Origin: Cherax quadricarinatus
Lineage: Eukaryota > Arthropoda > Malacostraca > Decapoda > Parastacidae
NCBI RefSeq assembly: GCF_038502225.1
Contig: NC_091298.1
Span: forward strand, 29,555,795 to 29,619,794
DNA: 64,000 nt
Reading direction: 5' to 3'
In this document: in pieces, positions 53,521 to 63,975 of the stretch
Position numbering within the stretch: position 1 is the stretch's first letter
Layout of the letters: each line of letters opens with the position of its first letter
Program-made: the position numbers and the translations under genes
Notes under the pieces: model-generated
What the model saw: the letters and a program-made list of their open reading frames with translations, nothing else
What the model was told of the DNA's origin: nothing
Databases searched by the model: none

Positions 53521-53965
53521 TATATAAAGTGTAAAATTTGATCAACGTGAAAGCCAGGCTTGCTTTTAATAATCCATAAATAACCCGCACGTAGGAGAAT
53601 GAAACTTATGACGACGTTTCAGTCCAACTTGGACCATTAACTAGTCAGACTGAAGCGCGAAGGGAAGGGAGCCAGTATATATTCGCGAGGGGGGGGGGAC
53701 GGGTGAAGTAGAACGAGAGGAGGTAGTATAATTATAGTAGTGGTAGAGGTGGTGGTGGTGGTGGTAGTGTAAGTAGTGCAACAGTGGCAAAGGTGGCAGT
53801 AAGAAGGGAGTAGTGATAGTGACACAAGAGTCAGAAAGTAGAGTGTTAGCGAAGCAGTAGTAATAGCAACAGTAGAAGTAGTAGTAGTAGTAATAGCAGC
53901 ACCTAATGGCCCAGGAAGGTAGTACAACACCTCAGTGGGTAAAACTCGTAAGACAGGACCCATCT
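53521..53965 (-). mobile_element. PLE-type terminal segment
   Basis: On the minus strand: a trinucleotide-rich leader (ACTACTACTACTTCTACTG, CCACCACCACCACC), a CGAATATATACTGGCTCCC TATA-like element (about 53668-53686), CTGACTAGTTAATGG, hairpin, GAAACGTCGTCATAAGTTTC, then GTGCGGGTTATTTATGG and GCCTGGCTTTCACGTTGATC. Parallels 54700-55010 and 25321-25440. The 108-codon minus frame through it is incidental. Confidence 0.55.
53611..53640 (-). ncRNA. Stem-GAAAC motif (hammerhead-like)
   Basis: Minus strand: TTAATGGTCC-AAGTT-GGACT then GAAACGTCGT. Four base pairs and an intact GAAA box. The upstream box reads GTTAAT, far from CUGAUGA. Confidence 0.3.
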
Positions 53966-54699
53966 AGGCAGAAGAAAGAAAATGCAAAGAAAATATAGGA
54001 AAGGGGAAGAGATAGGATGAGGATGAGATAAAGATCAAGTGACGAGTGTTCTGAAGTTTGAAACATTTAACAATGTAATGAGAACTGAAGACATCTCCTG
54101 TGTGCGGGTTATTTGTGTATTGTTCCAGTCAACACTAAAGGTTTGAAGCCTGTCGGAAAAGGCATTTTCCAGGAAATACTCTAAATCCAACGATTCCATG
54201 ATTTTTTAACAATTTCACTAAAAAAATAAAACTTACACCCGAACAATCAAAACTCATAGGATGTCATTCTTCTTATAGACTGCATCAGTATTAAAATATT
54301 TTGAAATTGATAAAACGAAACATTCTTTACTGAATGTAAATAAAAATCACTATTTATTTAATATAATTGGAAAATTGTGACTTATGCAAGGCGATAACAG
54401 TTAAAAGTTGGATTTCTGGAAAACGCATCTGCGCTGAAAATTTGAAGCCATCCTCCGGTTATTGCATGGATTCCAGCGATACCAAGTTTTATACAAAAAA
54501 ATTAGTGCACTGACGAATTTTCCCGAACACAAACTAAACTTAATAGGCGCTATCCTGGCCGTGTGATGCATCAACGATTAAATATTGAAGCCATTCAGAA
54601 GATTAAACGGGAATCAAAATTTCGCAACATGTTACTCATTAAAAATGGCAGACGTACACCAACACATTTTAATTTCGCTCTCCACCATCGTCGAATAGG
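53966..54699. other. Mostly unrecognised; one small terminal-module scrap
   Basis: GTGCGGGTTATTTGTGTATTG at 54104-54124 (one base longer than quoted elsewhere) echoes the PLE terminal ends in plus orientation. The rest is AT-rich and stop-rich. The 124-codon frame at 54563-54937 has no recognisable domain. Confidence 0.4.
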
Positions 54700-55012
54700 G
54701 AAACACTACACAAATAACCAGCACATAGAAGAGATGAGCTTACGGCGACGTTTCGGTCCGACTTGCACCATTTACAAAGTCACACTAACAGAAAGGAGAA
54801 AAGGGGGAAGTATATATAGGCCAGCAGACATTAATGGGAACAAGAGAGGTAGTAGTGGAGGTAGTAGTAGTCGTAGTAGTGGAGGCAGTCAAATGCTAAG
54901 AAAGTGGAGCACTGCAAGGGAGCTAGGGACCCATTGAGGGTAGGAGCAAGAACACAGAGGATGGGGGGGAGATAATAATAGAACAAATACCCAAGGCAGA
55001 AGAAAGAAAACA
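54700..55012 (-). mobile_element. PLE-type terminal segment, second minus copy
   Basis: Minus strand: ACTACTACTACCTCCACTAC leader, GCCTATATATACTTCCCCC (about 54811-54829), then AAATGGTGCAAGTCGGACC, GAAACGTCGCCGTAAGC, and GCTGGTTATTTGTGTAGTG. Same order as 53521-53965. Confidence 0.55.
54745..54772 (-). ncRNA. Stem-GAAAC motif (hammerhead-like)
   Basis: Minus strand: GGTGC-AAGTC-GGACC followed by GAAACGTCG. The stem has a mismatch. Confidence 0.25.
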
Positions 55013-55304
55013 CAAAGGCAAAAGAGGAAAGAGGGAAAGGGAAGTGGGAGAAGGGGAGAAAAGAATCAGGATGCTGGGACTAGGTTCAACAACTTTGGTC
55101 ATAGGACACTTGTGCAAACAAATTGTTCCCAGTAGTATTTGGTTCTTTTTAGCATACACAAGTGTTGAAAATTTTGAAGGTGATCTGATGGAGTCTTCTC
55201 GTGTTACGAATTAAAAACGACAAGTTGGAGGAAGAAAAAAAAAGGATTTTTTTTTTTGGTAGCTAATTAAAGGTCTTCCTTCAGGGATATATAATAAATA
55301 TAAA
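55013..55304. other. No recognisable feature
   Basis: Purine-rich start (AGAGGGAAAGGGAAGTGGG) and an A/T homopolymer patch near 55240. Confidence 0.35.
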
Positions 55305-55425
55305 CAAATGGATTATAATGCGATCCTTTATTGACAATGTTTCGCCCACACAGTGGACTTTATCAAGTCACAAACACATCTTATTTTTCCATCGTGTCGG
55401 TATTTTATACCATTTTTCTCTATAC
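55305..55425. mobile_element. PLE-type terminal module
   Basis: The minus-strand half carries the hairpin and AATAAAGGATCGCATTATAA. It abuts a plus-strand CGTGTCGGTATTTTATACCA end at about 55393-55412. Shares both parts with 8270-8385. Confidence 0.5.
55338..55366 (-). ncRNA. Hammerhead-like motif
   Basis: Minus strand: TTGATAAAG, TCCAC-TGTG-TGGGC, then GAAACATTGT. Stem of four to five pairs with an intact GAAA box. UUGAUAA replaces CUGAUGA, the same change as at 1763-1790, so this may be a family state and not random decay. Confidence 0.4.
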
Positions 55426-56429
55426 ATAATAAAACTTGCCCTGCGCCTGTGTCTTTTCTTCATCACTATTGAAGTTATCACCTTTGTATTCAATTGATAC
55501 TGAGACGAGAACAGGAATATCCTACTCTGCTCAGTGAACATTGTCTTGTGTAGTTTGTGAGGCAGTGTTTCATCAACATTGTTACGTGCGGGATATTTAT
55601 GGATTACTAAAATAAAGCTTGGCTTTCACTTTGATCCATGTAAACTTCAAAATTTGAACTTTATTATGAAAATAATGATATGTTAATATCCCTGGTAGAA
55701 ACATGCAGCACACACCTCTGACTACCATATTATAGTGTTATATATAACTTTTATAAACACTGAAGCTATATTAATGTTTTAGAATTAACAAATACTAGAT
55801 ACTCCAGAATTTAACATATTATTTTACTCTCATGAAGTTTTCAGTCTTTAATATTTATATTTTGAGGGTCACAACATGATGTTAAGGAAGTGCAGGGGTT
55901 GCGATTTTTTTTGTTTAAATGGTAATTTTTTATTTTGTTTTAAGAACTTAGTGTATGATTTAAGGAATATTTTGGCGTTTAAAATTTCTACGATTTTTCT
56001 AGGTCGAGTTATCGGAAATTTTGTACTTTGCTAGATAACAATATTTTGCGTTTATAATATTATATTTAATGTAATTCTTGTATATTGTGCACAATTCGTC
56101 CATTATTTTTTTCTTGTTTTAATATTTATCAAGATTATGTTTAGAAGAAAAATCTTAGCCATTTGAAGACTCAAAAAACATTTTTAATTTTTCTGCGATA
56201 ATCTCAGTTTCAATATTTATGGAACAATCATTAAAATTCTTTCCGATAGTATAGAAAAAGTTATTTTATATAGTCTATACCTTTATTTTGATCATAACTC
56301 TCAAAGTACATTATTGTTTACTATTTGAAATTTTGAAAAAAATCTGAGTTTTGAAAGATTACAAAAAACCGGGGATGTATTTTCATACTTTCAAGACCTT
56401 GGAAAATTCCATTATCCCATTTTAAATCG
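55426..56429. other. AT-rich, no recognisable feature
   Basis: About 1 kb of T/A-rich sequence with frequent TTTTGAAA- and AATTTT-type words. No coding signal. Possibly decayed 5' part of the PLE that follows. Confidence 0.4.
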
Positions 56430-57060
56430 TGTTCATTCATATGCAACATTTTTATTATGTACAAACGTGCGAAAATTATCAGTAAAATAAAACCTTACTG
56501 TATTTTTACAGGGAATTTTATAAACACGGTAAAAATACATGTGATTAAAAATTCTTCCCAATAGATTCCCGATGATTCCCTGTGAAAAAAATATAATAAA
56601 GTTTATTATGGTCAAAGTGGGAAAAGTCTTGAACTAAGATTACAACAATATAAATATAACATTAGAACTGGACGAGAGTCTAATGCTCTGATTATTCATG
56701 TGAGAGAGTTTAACTACACGACTGATTTTTCCAGAAGCCGAGAATGTTGTATCAGTCAGTTCTGTAGCTGAAAGAAATATAATTGAATCAAGTTTCATAA
56801 AAAATAGTACTAATTTCAATATGAATATTAGTTAAGGATTATATAAGTTAGATTCATTCATGATAAGCAGAATTTGCGAGGAATTTAAGCTATACTCGAC
56901 ATGTCCTTAAACAAAATTTCTTGACATGTGACCTGACCAGATCTTCACCACATTCCCACGCTCCGTGCGACGGATTGTGTCAGGTCATAAGTGTTGTAAG
57001 TCTTCTGTTCTTTAATTTTTGTTATTCCTTAATATTGTGAGAAATCTCGAAAGAGCTTGG
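56430..57060 (+). pseudogene. Penelope-like element remnant (GIY-YIG domain and C-terminus)
   Basis: The plus strand from 56598 reads KVYYGQSGKSLELRLQQ, then YKYNIRTGRESNALIIHVRE and FNY. This has Y-Y-G in the place of Y-I-G, the conserved G-x-S-x-x-S-L-E-L-R stretch and the His region. I-P-C lies just upstream in another frame. After a frameshift, VVSVSSVAERNIIESSFIKN and NFNMNIS continue to about 56830, with LYKLDSFMISRICEEFKL up to about 56890. Homologous to the minus remnant at 8520-9470. Single-base shifts only, so less decayed than the other PLE copies. No RT recognised upstream. Confidence 0.75.
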
Positions 57061-57080
57061 AATTTGACTATTATTTTCCA

Positions 57081-57097
57081 TCGCGCATGCGCGCACA

Positions 57098-57171
<74 letters not shown>
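57081..57171. repeat. (CA)n microsatellite with short CG start
   Basis: CGCGCATGCGCGCACACACA, then (CA)n to 57171, directly before the truncated LINE. Confidence 0.97.
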
Positions 57172-57173
<2 letters not shown>

Positions 57174-57416
57174 AAGTGGAATAGCCTACCACGTGTAGTG
57201 GAGGCAGGAACCATACATAGTTTTAAGAAGAGGTATGACAAAGCTCAGGAAGCAGAGAGGGAGAGGACCTAGTGGCGATCAGTGAAGAGGCGGGGCCAGG
57301 AGCTGAGTCTCGATCCCTGCAACCGCAATTGAGTACACACACACAGGACCAGTGAAGAGGCGGGCCCAGGAGCTGTGTCTCGACCCCTGTAACCACAACT
57401 AGGTGAGTACACACAA
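57171..57416 (+). mobile_element. 5'-truncated LINE 3' end with tandemly doubled tail
   Basis: Begins RKWNSLPRVVEAGTIHSFKK, then RYDKAQEAERERT and a stop at 57270, equivalent to WNSLESDVVEAGTIHSF in the copy at 195-745. The 3' tail AGTGAAGAGGCGGGGCCAGG occurs twice (57282 and 57351), each time ending in a GAGTACACACA run. The first ends in ACACACACAGGACC and the second in GGTGAGTACACACAA. Confidence 0.85.
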
Positions 57417-57489
57417 TTTCATTGAAAACAATTGAAAGAATCGGACAATTTAACTGTCACAAGACTGGACCAGTGTTGTGACAATTATC

Positions 57490-57960
57490 CAACATTATTC
57501 TCTCTTTCATACTTCAACACCCGTTTTTTCTCTTCCTCCTCCGCCTCCTTCACCAATACAACTTCTTCCTCACTTTCTCCTCTACTTCCTCTTCTTTTTC
57601 GTCCCCTTCACCCTCTTCGTTCCTGCCTCTCCTGTTCCTTCCATACCTCGTCTTTCTCTGACATCTAATTTTCATCATCTTCCTTCTCCACTGTTTTCTC
57701 ATCTTTGTCCTTCTCTTCCTCCATCATCTCTTTCCATCTCACTCTCATTCTTTTCTTCATTCTCCATATAATCTTCCACGACCTCCTCCTCTTCCTCCTT
57801 CAATATCTGCCAAACCTTTTCTTCCTCCATCTTCTGCTCCTTCTCGTCGTGCTGCTTTCCTCTTCCGCCTCCCTTCCCCTACTTCTCCCCCTCCACCTCC
57901 CCCCCCCCGTCACTTTCATCACGTTCCAACAATGTTTCACTCCTGCTCCCAGTATTCATA
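57490..57960. repeat. Polypyrimidine tract
   Basis: TCTTCCTCCTCCGCCTCC-type low-complexity sequence with long C/T runs. The 216- and 97-codon frames through it are compositional. Confidence 0.85.
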
Positions 57961-58039
57961 ACACAATGTTTTTCACACACCGAGGAAAAAGAAGCATTCC
58001 AACTGTGAAGCAACAAATGGAAACCTGCACCAGACGTGA

Positions 58040-58290
58040 TTCTGGCACAGCAGGTGGCTGTAACCCACTGGCACAGCAGGCTGCTGCGATCCACTGGCAC
58101 AGCAGGCTGCTGCGACCCACTGGCACAGCAGGCTGCTGCGACCCACTGGCACAGCAGGCTGCTGCGACCCACTGGCACAGCAGGCTGCTGCAACCCACTG
58201 GCACAGCAGGCTGCTGCGACCCACTGGCACAGCAGGTGGCTGCGACCCACTCTCACAGCAGGTGGCTGCGACCCACTCTCACAGCAGGCG
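58040..58290. repeat. Minisatellite, 26-bp unit, ~9 copies
   Basis: CACTGGCACAGCAGGCTGCT plus GCGACC at 26-bp spacing (58066, 58092 and on). Distal units change to CACTCTCACAGCAGG(T/C)GGCTG. No stop in most frames, which explains the 190-, 131- and 85-codon frames here. Confidence 0.97.
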
Positions 58291-58429
58291 GCTGGGACCG
58301 CAGTCGGCTGGGACCGCAACAGCTGGGCGGCAGATTGGATATTTCCGCATATTAAATCTCCGCTGTGGAAGAAGAGATCGATGACGTTGTTTATACTTGG
58401 ATTAAGCTGCCTCAGAGTGGCTGGGTTGT

Positions 58430-58758
58430 AGTCCTGCTTAAACCTTCTCACTCCTCTCGTTCTTCCTCTTTTTCTTCTTCTCTACCTTCGCTTCTTACTC
58501 CTCCCCCATCCCTTTCCCCCCTCTTCCTTTAGTTCTCCATTTCTGGCTTCTCTAGTTCTCACTCATCTGATACACCCTTGAGTTCCGAGAGTTGTTCTAC
58601 TCCCAGAGCTGGGTCATGGGCCAGGTTCGTCTCGGTCTGTTCAAGTTCTGTCTCATTTCCTTCTTTTTCAACTGCTTGTACTCTACCTCTTCAGAATTTG
58701 CACACATATCGAAGATCCACAGAAAACCCAAATTCTCCTCATTAGATGTTAATTCTCT
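58430..58758. other. No recognisable feature
   Basis: Pyrimidine-rich start (CTTCCTCTTTTTCTTCTTC), otherwise unique. Confidence 0.4.
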
Positions 58759-60060
58759 CTAAAGACGTAACTGTGCCAGGCTACAAGGAAACCTTTGCCC
58801 TCGCAGGCCAGCCTGAAGTCCACCTTTTTTTTTGACTACCTGGTCAACCAGGCTGTTGATGTAAGTAGCCCGCAGGCCCACATCACAACCAAGCTGATCA
58901 GGCACTTTCAGTCGAGGGCAACAAAGAATCCTTTTAAAAACTATCTTTTCTCTGGCAATATTTCTTATATCTGATGGCAACAGAATGAATAATATTCTAT
59001 CACGAATGTTGATATTGTGTTCTCTAAATGTGGCTATTCAACTCCTGATTTGCACTGGGTTTATTTTGCACTTCCTCCAAATATCTCTCACTCTGGAACG
59101 CTATGTCAATACGCAGAATGGGAAAAAGTGTAGAATAAACCTAGTAAAAATCAGGAGTTCAGTGAGCATAATTAGAGAACATAGTGTCAACATCCGTGAT
59201 CAGGGATCTCTCTCTCTTCTTTTCCAGGTAGTATTGTTTCTCGAATTTTGAGTCACTCACTAGTTAAGATGCTGAATTTATTCAAAGCAAGTGGCTAACT
59301 TCGGTACGTCTACCTGTTCTCATATCTCTCTCCTGTCTTGAAAAGACAATGCAAGCACAAAAAATATTCCAGGCGTGAGAACATAAGTGATTTGCATGAT
59401 ATCATCCTTGTCGTGGTTTCGCTTATTTTCAAGAGTCTCAGTATCAATCATGTCATTTTCTCGGCTTTTGCTGCATTTATCATAAATTGTTCCCTAAACG
59501 ATATTCTTTTTACACGTATTTTTTTTTTCGTTCTCCAAGATGGTTTGCTGTGATCTGTATCCTTTACACATCTGAGTCCTGTGTTCGTTCTATATGAAAG
59601 CAATTGGAATTTTAACAACTAAACATCATGTTATTGTACAATGGTCTCTGGAAGACCTTAGGTTGATACGTTTGTAGTTTTTGTCTTCTAGTGAGGCGAC
59701 TTTCATACTTATTTGACATTTAAAAAGGATGACACGAAGCTGTGGTTAGTGTTTTTATCCACGTCTGTTGTAATGATGATGATGATGATGAGAAAAAGTA
59801 AAGGTGCCAGAACTATGTCTTGTGGCAGTGAGCTTTTTATTCTGTTATGGTTAAAAGTTGTTTTATTCACTTTCCTTCTGAGTTGTTTTTGTTAGAAATC
59901 TGATTATCCATTTATCTGTTTTTTCCTGTTATACCTGTGCACTTCATTTTATGAGTTATTACTCTGTGGTCGCATTTGTTAAACGCCATTGCAGAATCCG
60001 ATTGGATCACATTGTAATTTAAAGATTAAACCTCGGCTATTTAGTAGGTGAAGTTTAAAG
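58759..60060 (-). pseudogene. LINE reverse transcriptase, heavily decayed
   Basis: Read downward on the minus strand: AFNKCDHRVITHKMKCTGIT near 59990-59920 (equivalent to DKCDHGVIAHKMRAKGITGK in the next LINE), MMF near 59620, INAAKAEKMT near 59485, TTRMISCKSLMFSRLEYF near 59420-59360, and at the end MPSDIRNIAREKIVFKR, VPDQLGCDVGLRA and NSLVDQ (58980-58850). Order and spacing follow the 60.8-kb LINE. The catalytic F-A-D-D and the VPQGT block are not recognisable. A (ATG)n run at 59774-59793 lies inside. Confidence 0.7.
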
Positions 60061-60394
60061 GATCGGTAAAGCCTAGTAGGTTTTTAGAACTCCCAAACAT
60101 AAAACATTTCTAAATATACAATCCGATGCAAGGAACAGAAAACATGTGATTAGAGTCCAAGCTGTTGCTTTCTATTCCTATGAATGGTGAAACTATCACC
60201 TCGTCTCTAGGACTTCATGAACGAAGAGAATACACAATATTGTATTTTCACCTGTCAAACTGTTCACAAAACTGCTTGTTTACCAAGCTTGTTGATTTTA
60301 CATCAGAATTTAGAAATGATAAATTTTTATAATTATATGTGAAGCGCTATGTTATATCGGCCATCTGTAAATGGTTACAGGAATCATCGCCCGA
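60061..60394. other. No recognisable feature
   Basis: AT-rich unique sequence. Confidence 0.35.
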
Positions 60395-60489
60395 GGGTCT
60401 CCTAAACCGGAAAAGATCTACCTGGAGGGCATTCGGGGGATCAACGCCCCCGCGGCCCGGTCCACGACCAGGCCTCCCGGTCTATCAGG
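60395..60489 (-). mobile_element. LINE 3' tail, separated from its body by an LTR-like insertion
   Basis: Minus strand: GAGGCCTGGTCGTGGACC, GGGCCGCGGGGGCGTTGAT, then CCCGAATGCCCTCCAGG. The plus copy at 62935-62995 has GAGGCCTGGTCACAGACC, GGGGGCGTTGACCCCG and CTTCTCCAGG. It is the continuation of the LINE at 60786-62230. Confidence 0.75.
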
Positions 60490-60785
60490 TGTCAGCATAG
60501 TTGCTGAATCCCCTTATATGTGTTGTATAGCATATCATAGTACCATCCATGTGTTTATATAGAAGATCCCTTTTAGGCCTGTGACTGTTTGTGTGACGTC
60601 ACGGGATGCGCATGTGTACGTTCGTACCTCTGCCTCCTTCTCAGTCGGCGCATAGACATCCAGGCTAGAACACGGCAAGGCTGGGCTCCATCTCTCATTA
60701 CCACAGTCTGACAATATAGCGTTACCATCCAACAAGTGTGTCTATCTTCAACCCTCGATATCTCCTTTTAAGAACCCCTACGATA
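60490..60785 (+). mobile_element. 296-bp LTR-like insertion (solo LTR), 4-bp target duplication
   Basis: Starts TGTCAGCATAGTTG and ends CCCCTACGATA, flanked by CAGG (60486-60489 and 60786-60789). Excision joins GATCAGGCCCTGAT (minus strand) to the LINE tail exactly as in the uninterrupted LINE 3' end at 62914-62945. It contains TATATAG (about 60556) and GTGACGTCACGGGATGCGCA. Homologous over its length to 21668-21950. No coding capacity. Confidence 0.8.
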
Positions 60786-62230
60786 CAGGGCCTGATCAAC
60801 GAGGCTGTTACTACTGGCCGCACGCAATCCAGCGTACGAACCACAGCCCGGCTGATCCGGCACCCTCTTTAGGTTTCTGTCCAGCTCCCTCTTGAAGACA
60901 ACCAGGGGTCTTCCCGTAATGCCCCATATTGCTGGTGGGAGGCTGTTGAACAGTTTTGGGCCCCGGGCACTTATTGTGTTTTCTCTTAGTGTACCAGTGA
61001 CGCCCCTACTTTTCACTGGGGGTACGTTGCATCGCCTGCCAAGTCTTTTGCTTTCGTATGGAGAGATTGCTGTGTGCATATTAGGGACCAGTCCCTCCAG
61101 AATCTTCCAGGTGTAGATTATAATATATCTCTCTCGCCTGCGCTCTAGTGAGTACAAGTCAAGTGCTTCCAGGCGCTCCCAGTAGTTAAGGTGTTTGATT
61201 GGACTTATACGTGCAGTAAAGGTTCTCTGTACATTCTCTAGTTCTGCAATTTCACCTGCCTTGAATGGGGATGTTAATATACAGCAGTATTCCTGCCTAG
61301 AGAGAATAAGTGATTTAAAAAGGATCATCATTGGCTTAGCATCTCTTGTCTTGAATGTTCTCATTATCCATCCTATCAGTTTCCTCGTAGATGTGATAGT
61401 GGCATTGTTGTTGTCCTTGAAGGTGAGGTCTTCGGACATTACCACACCCAGCTCCTTCACATTACTTTTCCTCTCTATTGTGTGATTGGAGTTTGTAGTA
61501 TACTCAGCCCTAGTTATTATTTCCTCCAGTTTTCCATAGCGGAGTAGTTGGAATTTGTCTTCATTGAACATCATATTGTTCTCTGTTGCCCATTGGAAAA
61601 CTTGGTTTATATTTTCTTGGAGCTTTGTCGTGTCCTGAATGGACGACACACTCATACAGATCCTAGTATCGTCTGCAAAAGATGATACAGTGCTGTTGTT
61701 TACATCTCTGTCTATGTCTGATACGAGATTAAGGAACAGGATAGGTGCGAGTACTGTGCCTTGTGGGACAGAGCTCTTCACTATGGCAGCATCTGATTTA
61801 ACTCTGTTTACCACTACTGTTTGTGTGCGATTGGTTTGAAAGTTGAAGATCCATCTGCCTACTTTGCCGGTTATCCCTTTAGCACGCATTTTGTGTGCTA
61901 TTACACCATGGTCGCACTTGTCAAAGGTTTGCAAAGTCTGTGTATACTACATCCGCATTCTGTTTGTTTTCCAGTGCATCTAGGACCATATCATAGTGGT
62001 CAAGCAGTTGCGAAAGGCAGGAGTGACCTGCTCTGAAACCATGTTGCCCTGGGTTGTGCAATTTTTGGGAGTCCAAAACAGGAAATTGAAATGCATGCAG
62101 AATGCCAGCAAAAAATTGCATGATTTACCTGTCATATTTCGTGTGTATGAGAGACAGGAAAGACCAGTAATCCTGCGAGAGTGCGAAACATTTATCAAGC
62201 TTTCGTTTCACACTCGTGCCAGGAGGGTAA
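60786..62230 (-). pseudogene. LINE ORF2 reverse transcriptase, best-preserved copy
   Basis: The minus frame 61934-60768 is open for 388 codons: DKCDHGVIAHKMRAKGITGK, SSVPQGTVLAPILF, the catalytic F-A-D-D (61668-61679), NEDKFQLLRYGKLEE, VVMSEDLTFKDNNNATI, HLNYWERLEALDLYSLERRR, KLFNSLPPAI, FKRELDRNLKRVPDQPGCG and NSLVDQ. The last codons (YRRGS) belong to the LTR-like insert. Upstream, QHGFRAGHSCLSQLL (about 62055-62010) lies in another frame and Y-W-S-F/L-S-H equivalents of Y-R-P-I-x-L-x-S-H near 62170, so the fingers are shifted. The endonuclease is missing. A non-LTR reverse transcriptase copies its RNA at a nicked target. CR1/jockey-type by motif order. It cannot be active because it is 5'-truncated and interrupted. 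Confidence 0.9.
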
Positions 62231-62825
62231 GATGCCTCTGGATGGTTGGTGTCTAAATGGCTACCATCTAATGGTACACCATACGAAGCTGTTCTTGATT
62301 CTATGTTATTTAATGTATTAATGCTTTTACAAATGCTATATTCCGCGTGAACACACAGCTGTAAGCTATGCTGTTGACATGATCCACATTATAAGACTTG
62401 GCATGATCAACCAAGACTCATAGTGTCAGCATCAACATGTAATATATTAACTAGTTAATGACTAGCCACTACAACTTAACTGCAGTATAAACTGAACTGC
62501 AATAACCTGCTCTTGTGGATATTCTGGTGTCTAAGTTTCCTTTATTAAATACACTATATTCGACAAGAAAACCAAAATTAACCTAAAGGAGTTTAATGTT
62601 GTTGTTGGCTACTACCCAATGTATGTTTCTAATGTAAGAAGAATAGGAACTAGAAATGTTTCTGTTGCTGTGCAGTCTGCGAGATACAGTATTTCCTGAG
62701 GCTGCAACATCCCCTCAGTGAAAAGCTGGAGTACCATAAGTACACCATAAATGTCAGGGGCTCAAGAACGTTTAAATATCTCCCAGCATACATAAGGCGA
62801 AAATAGACTAGTAGCTGTCTTCTAG
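62231..62825. other. No recognisable feature
   Basis: Unique AT-rich sequence without coding or repeat signal. Confidence 0.4.
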
Positions 62826-62998
62826 TGGGAGCTGGACAGGCACCTACAGTACCTGACTAGCCGAGCTGTGGTTCGTACCTCGGTTTGCGTACGGTCGGCA
62901 GTAACAGCCTGGTTGATCAGGCCCTGATTCACAGCGAGGCCTGGTCACAGACCTGGCTGCGGGGGCGTTGACCCCGAAACCTTCTCCAGGTACACTCG
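62826..62998 (+). mobile_element. LINE 3' end (coding tail and 3' untranslated end)
   Basis: WELDRHLQYL-type codons, then CAGTAACAGCCTGGTTGATC, AGGCCCTGAT, GAGGCCTGGTCACAGACC and GGGGGCGTTGACCCCGAAAC. Same family as 60395-62230 and the minus piece at 11090-11262. It gives the uninterrupted reference for the insertion at 60490. Confidence 0.75.
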
Positions 62999-63179
62999 AA
63001 GTATACATCAGTCTTAGCTTCCAAAAAATACAATATACAACAATACCACTCAATTCTTTTATTAAAATTGGTACAGACACAGCTAAATAACACTCCAGAC
63101 CTTTCCTTGAGAAAGCCATAACAACGTAGAAATATTTAAATGAATCAGAAGAGACATTCTCAAGTTATCGTGTGAAAAC

Positions 63180-63480
63180 TTATATCCCCATTTGTATAAA
63201 TAAATCTGGCAAATTGGCAGCTACAGAGCCCAATAGCAATTCGAATCTTCCTCTAATTGTGCCAATGACATCTCTATTGGATTTATTCCATCCTTCCTCT
63301 CGTATTTCTCGCTCTAGTAAGTTGTTCTGGTAGTGTACTTGAACCTCGAGTGTTTTCCATACGTATATTACCAGGTACCTTTATCTTCTTCATTATAGAG
63401 AGTATATTCCAAGATCTTTGAGGCGTTCCGGTAGTTAAGATGTTTTATTGATTCTTATTGTGTACTTACCCGGATTAAAT
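63180..63480 (-). pseudogene. LINE reverse transcriptase thumb fragment
   Basis: Minus strand, frames shifting: LTTGTPQRSWNILS near 63440 (equivalent to LNYWERLEALDLYS), RYLVIYVWKTLEVQV near 63370 (equivalent to RYIIIYTWKILEGLV), then GTIRGRFELLLGSVAANLPD near 63260-63205. Decayed C-terminal remnant. Sequence 62999-63179 and 63481-63640 shows no other feature. Confidence 0.6.
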
Positions 63481-63645
63481 TCCCATAGTTACATTTATTT
63501 AAGCTTTGTTCCGAAGAGGACCTCAGGTGGAGTTCAAAATATTGAGACTCCCAATTTTCCTTATTTTCGTCGCATGTGGAAGTTCCTCTCTCACTGATGA
63601 GTGTTCATTATACTGTGGCACCGCAACCTCACCTTTCTACTCAAT

Positions 63646-63711
63646 CTGTTTTCGATTCTCTCCCTTTTCTTCGTTTAACTGTTTTCGATTCTCTCCCTTT
63701 TCTTCGTTTAA
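63646..63711. repeat. 33-bp tandem duplication
   Basis: CTGTTTTCGATTCTCTCCCT then TTTCTTCGTTTAA, starting at 63646 and 63679. Two identical units. Confidence 0.9.
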
Positions 63712-63861
63712 CTTCTTAGTATTCTCAGCTCCTCAGAAAACAATAATATATATAAGATTCAGTAATATGGCAAGTCTTTTCTTTATACCAGGAATATCAA
63801 GCACTGAGGTACCAAGCCTCCTAGTACTCCATTTCTCATCTGCGCACTCTCATACTTTATC

Positions 63862-63935
63862 CCCCTTCATCAGCGCTATATAGCCCTTGTGGTTTAGCGC
63901 TTCTTTTTTATTATAATAATATCCCCTCTCATTAC
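63862..63935 (+). mobile_element. Dispersed repeat 3' end with hairpin
   Basis: CATCAGCGCTATATAGCCC, GGTTTAGCGCT, then TTATTATAATAAT. Same ending as 2390-2415. AGCGCT at both ends can pair. Confidence 0.55.
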
Positions 63936-63940
63936 CAACT

Positions 63941-63941
63941 G

Positions 63942-63975
<34 letters not shown>

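Noticed and set aside
57705..58451. 216-codon plus and 190-codon minus frames
   Set aside because: They run through a polypyrimidine tract and a 26-bp minisatellite. The peptides are repeats such as CCASGSQQPAVPVG in shifting frames.
60768..61934. 388-codon minus frame as a functional host gene
   Set aside because: Clear LINE reverse transcriptase (SSVPQGT, F-A-D-D), 5'-truncated, with its 3' end replaced by an LTR-like insertion.
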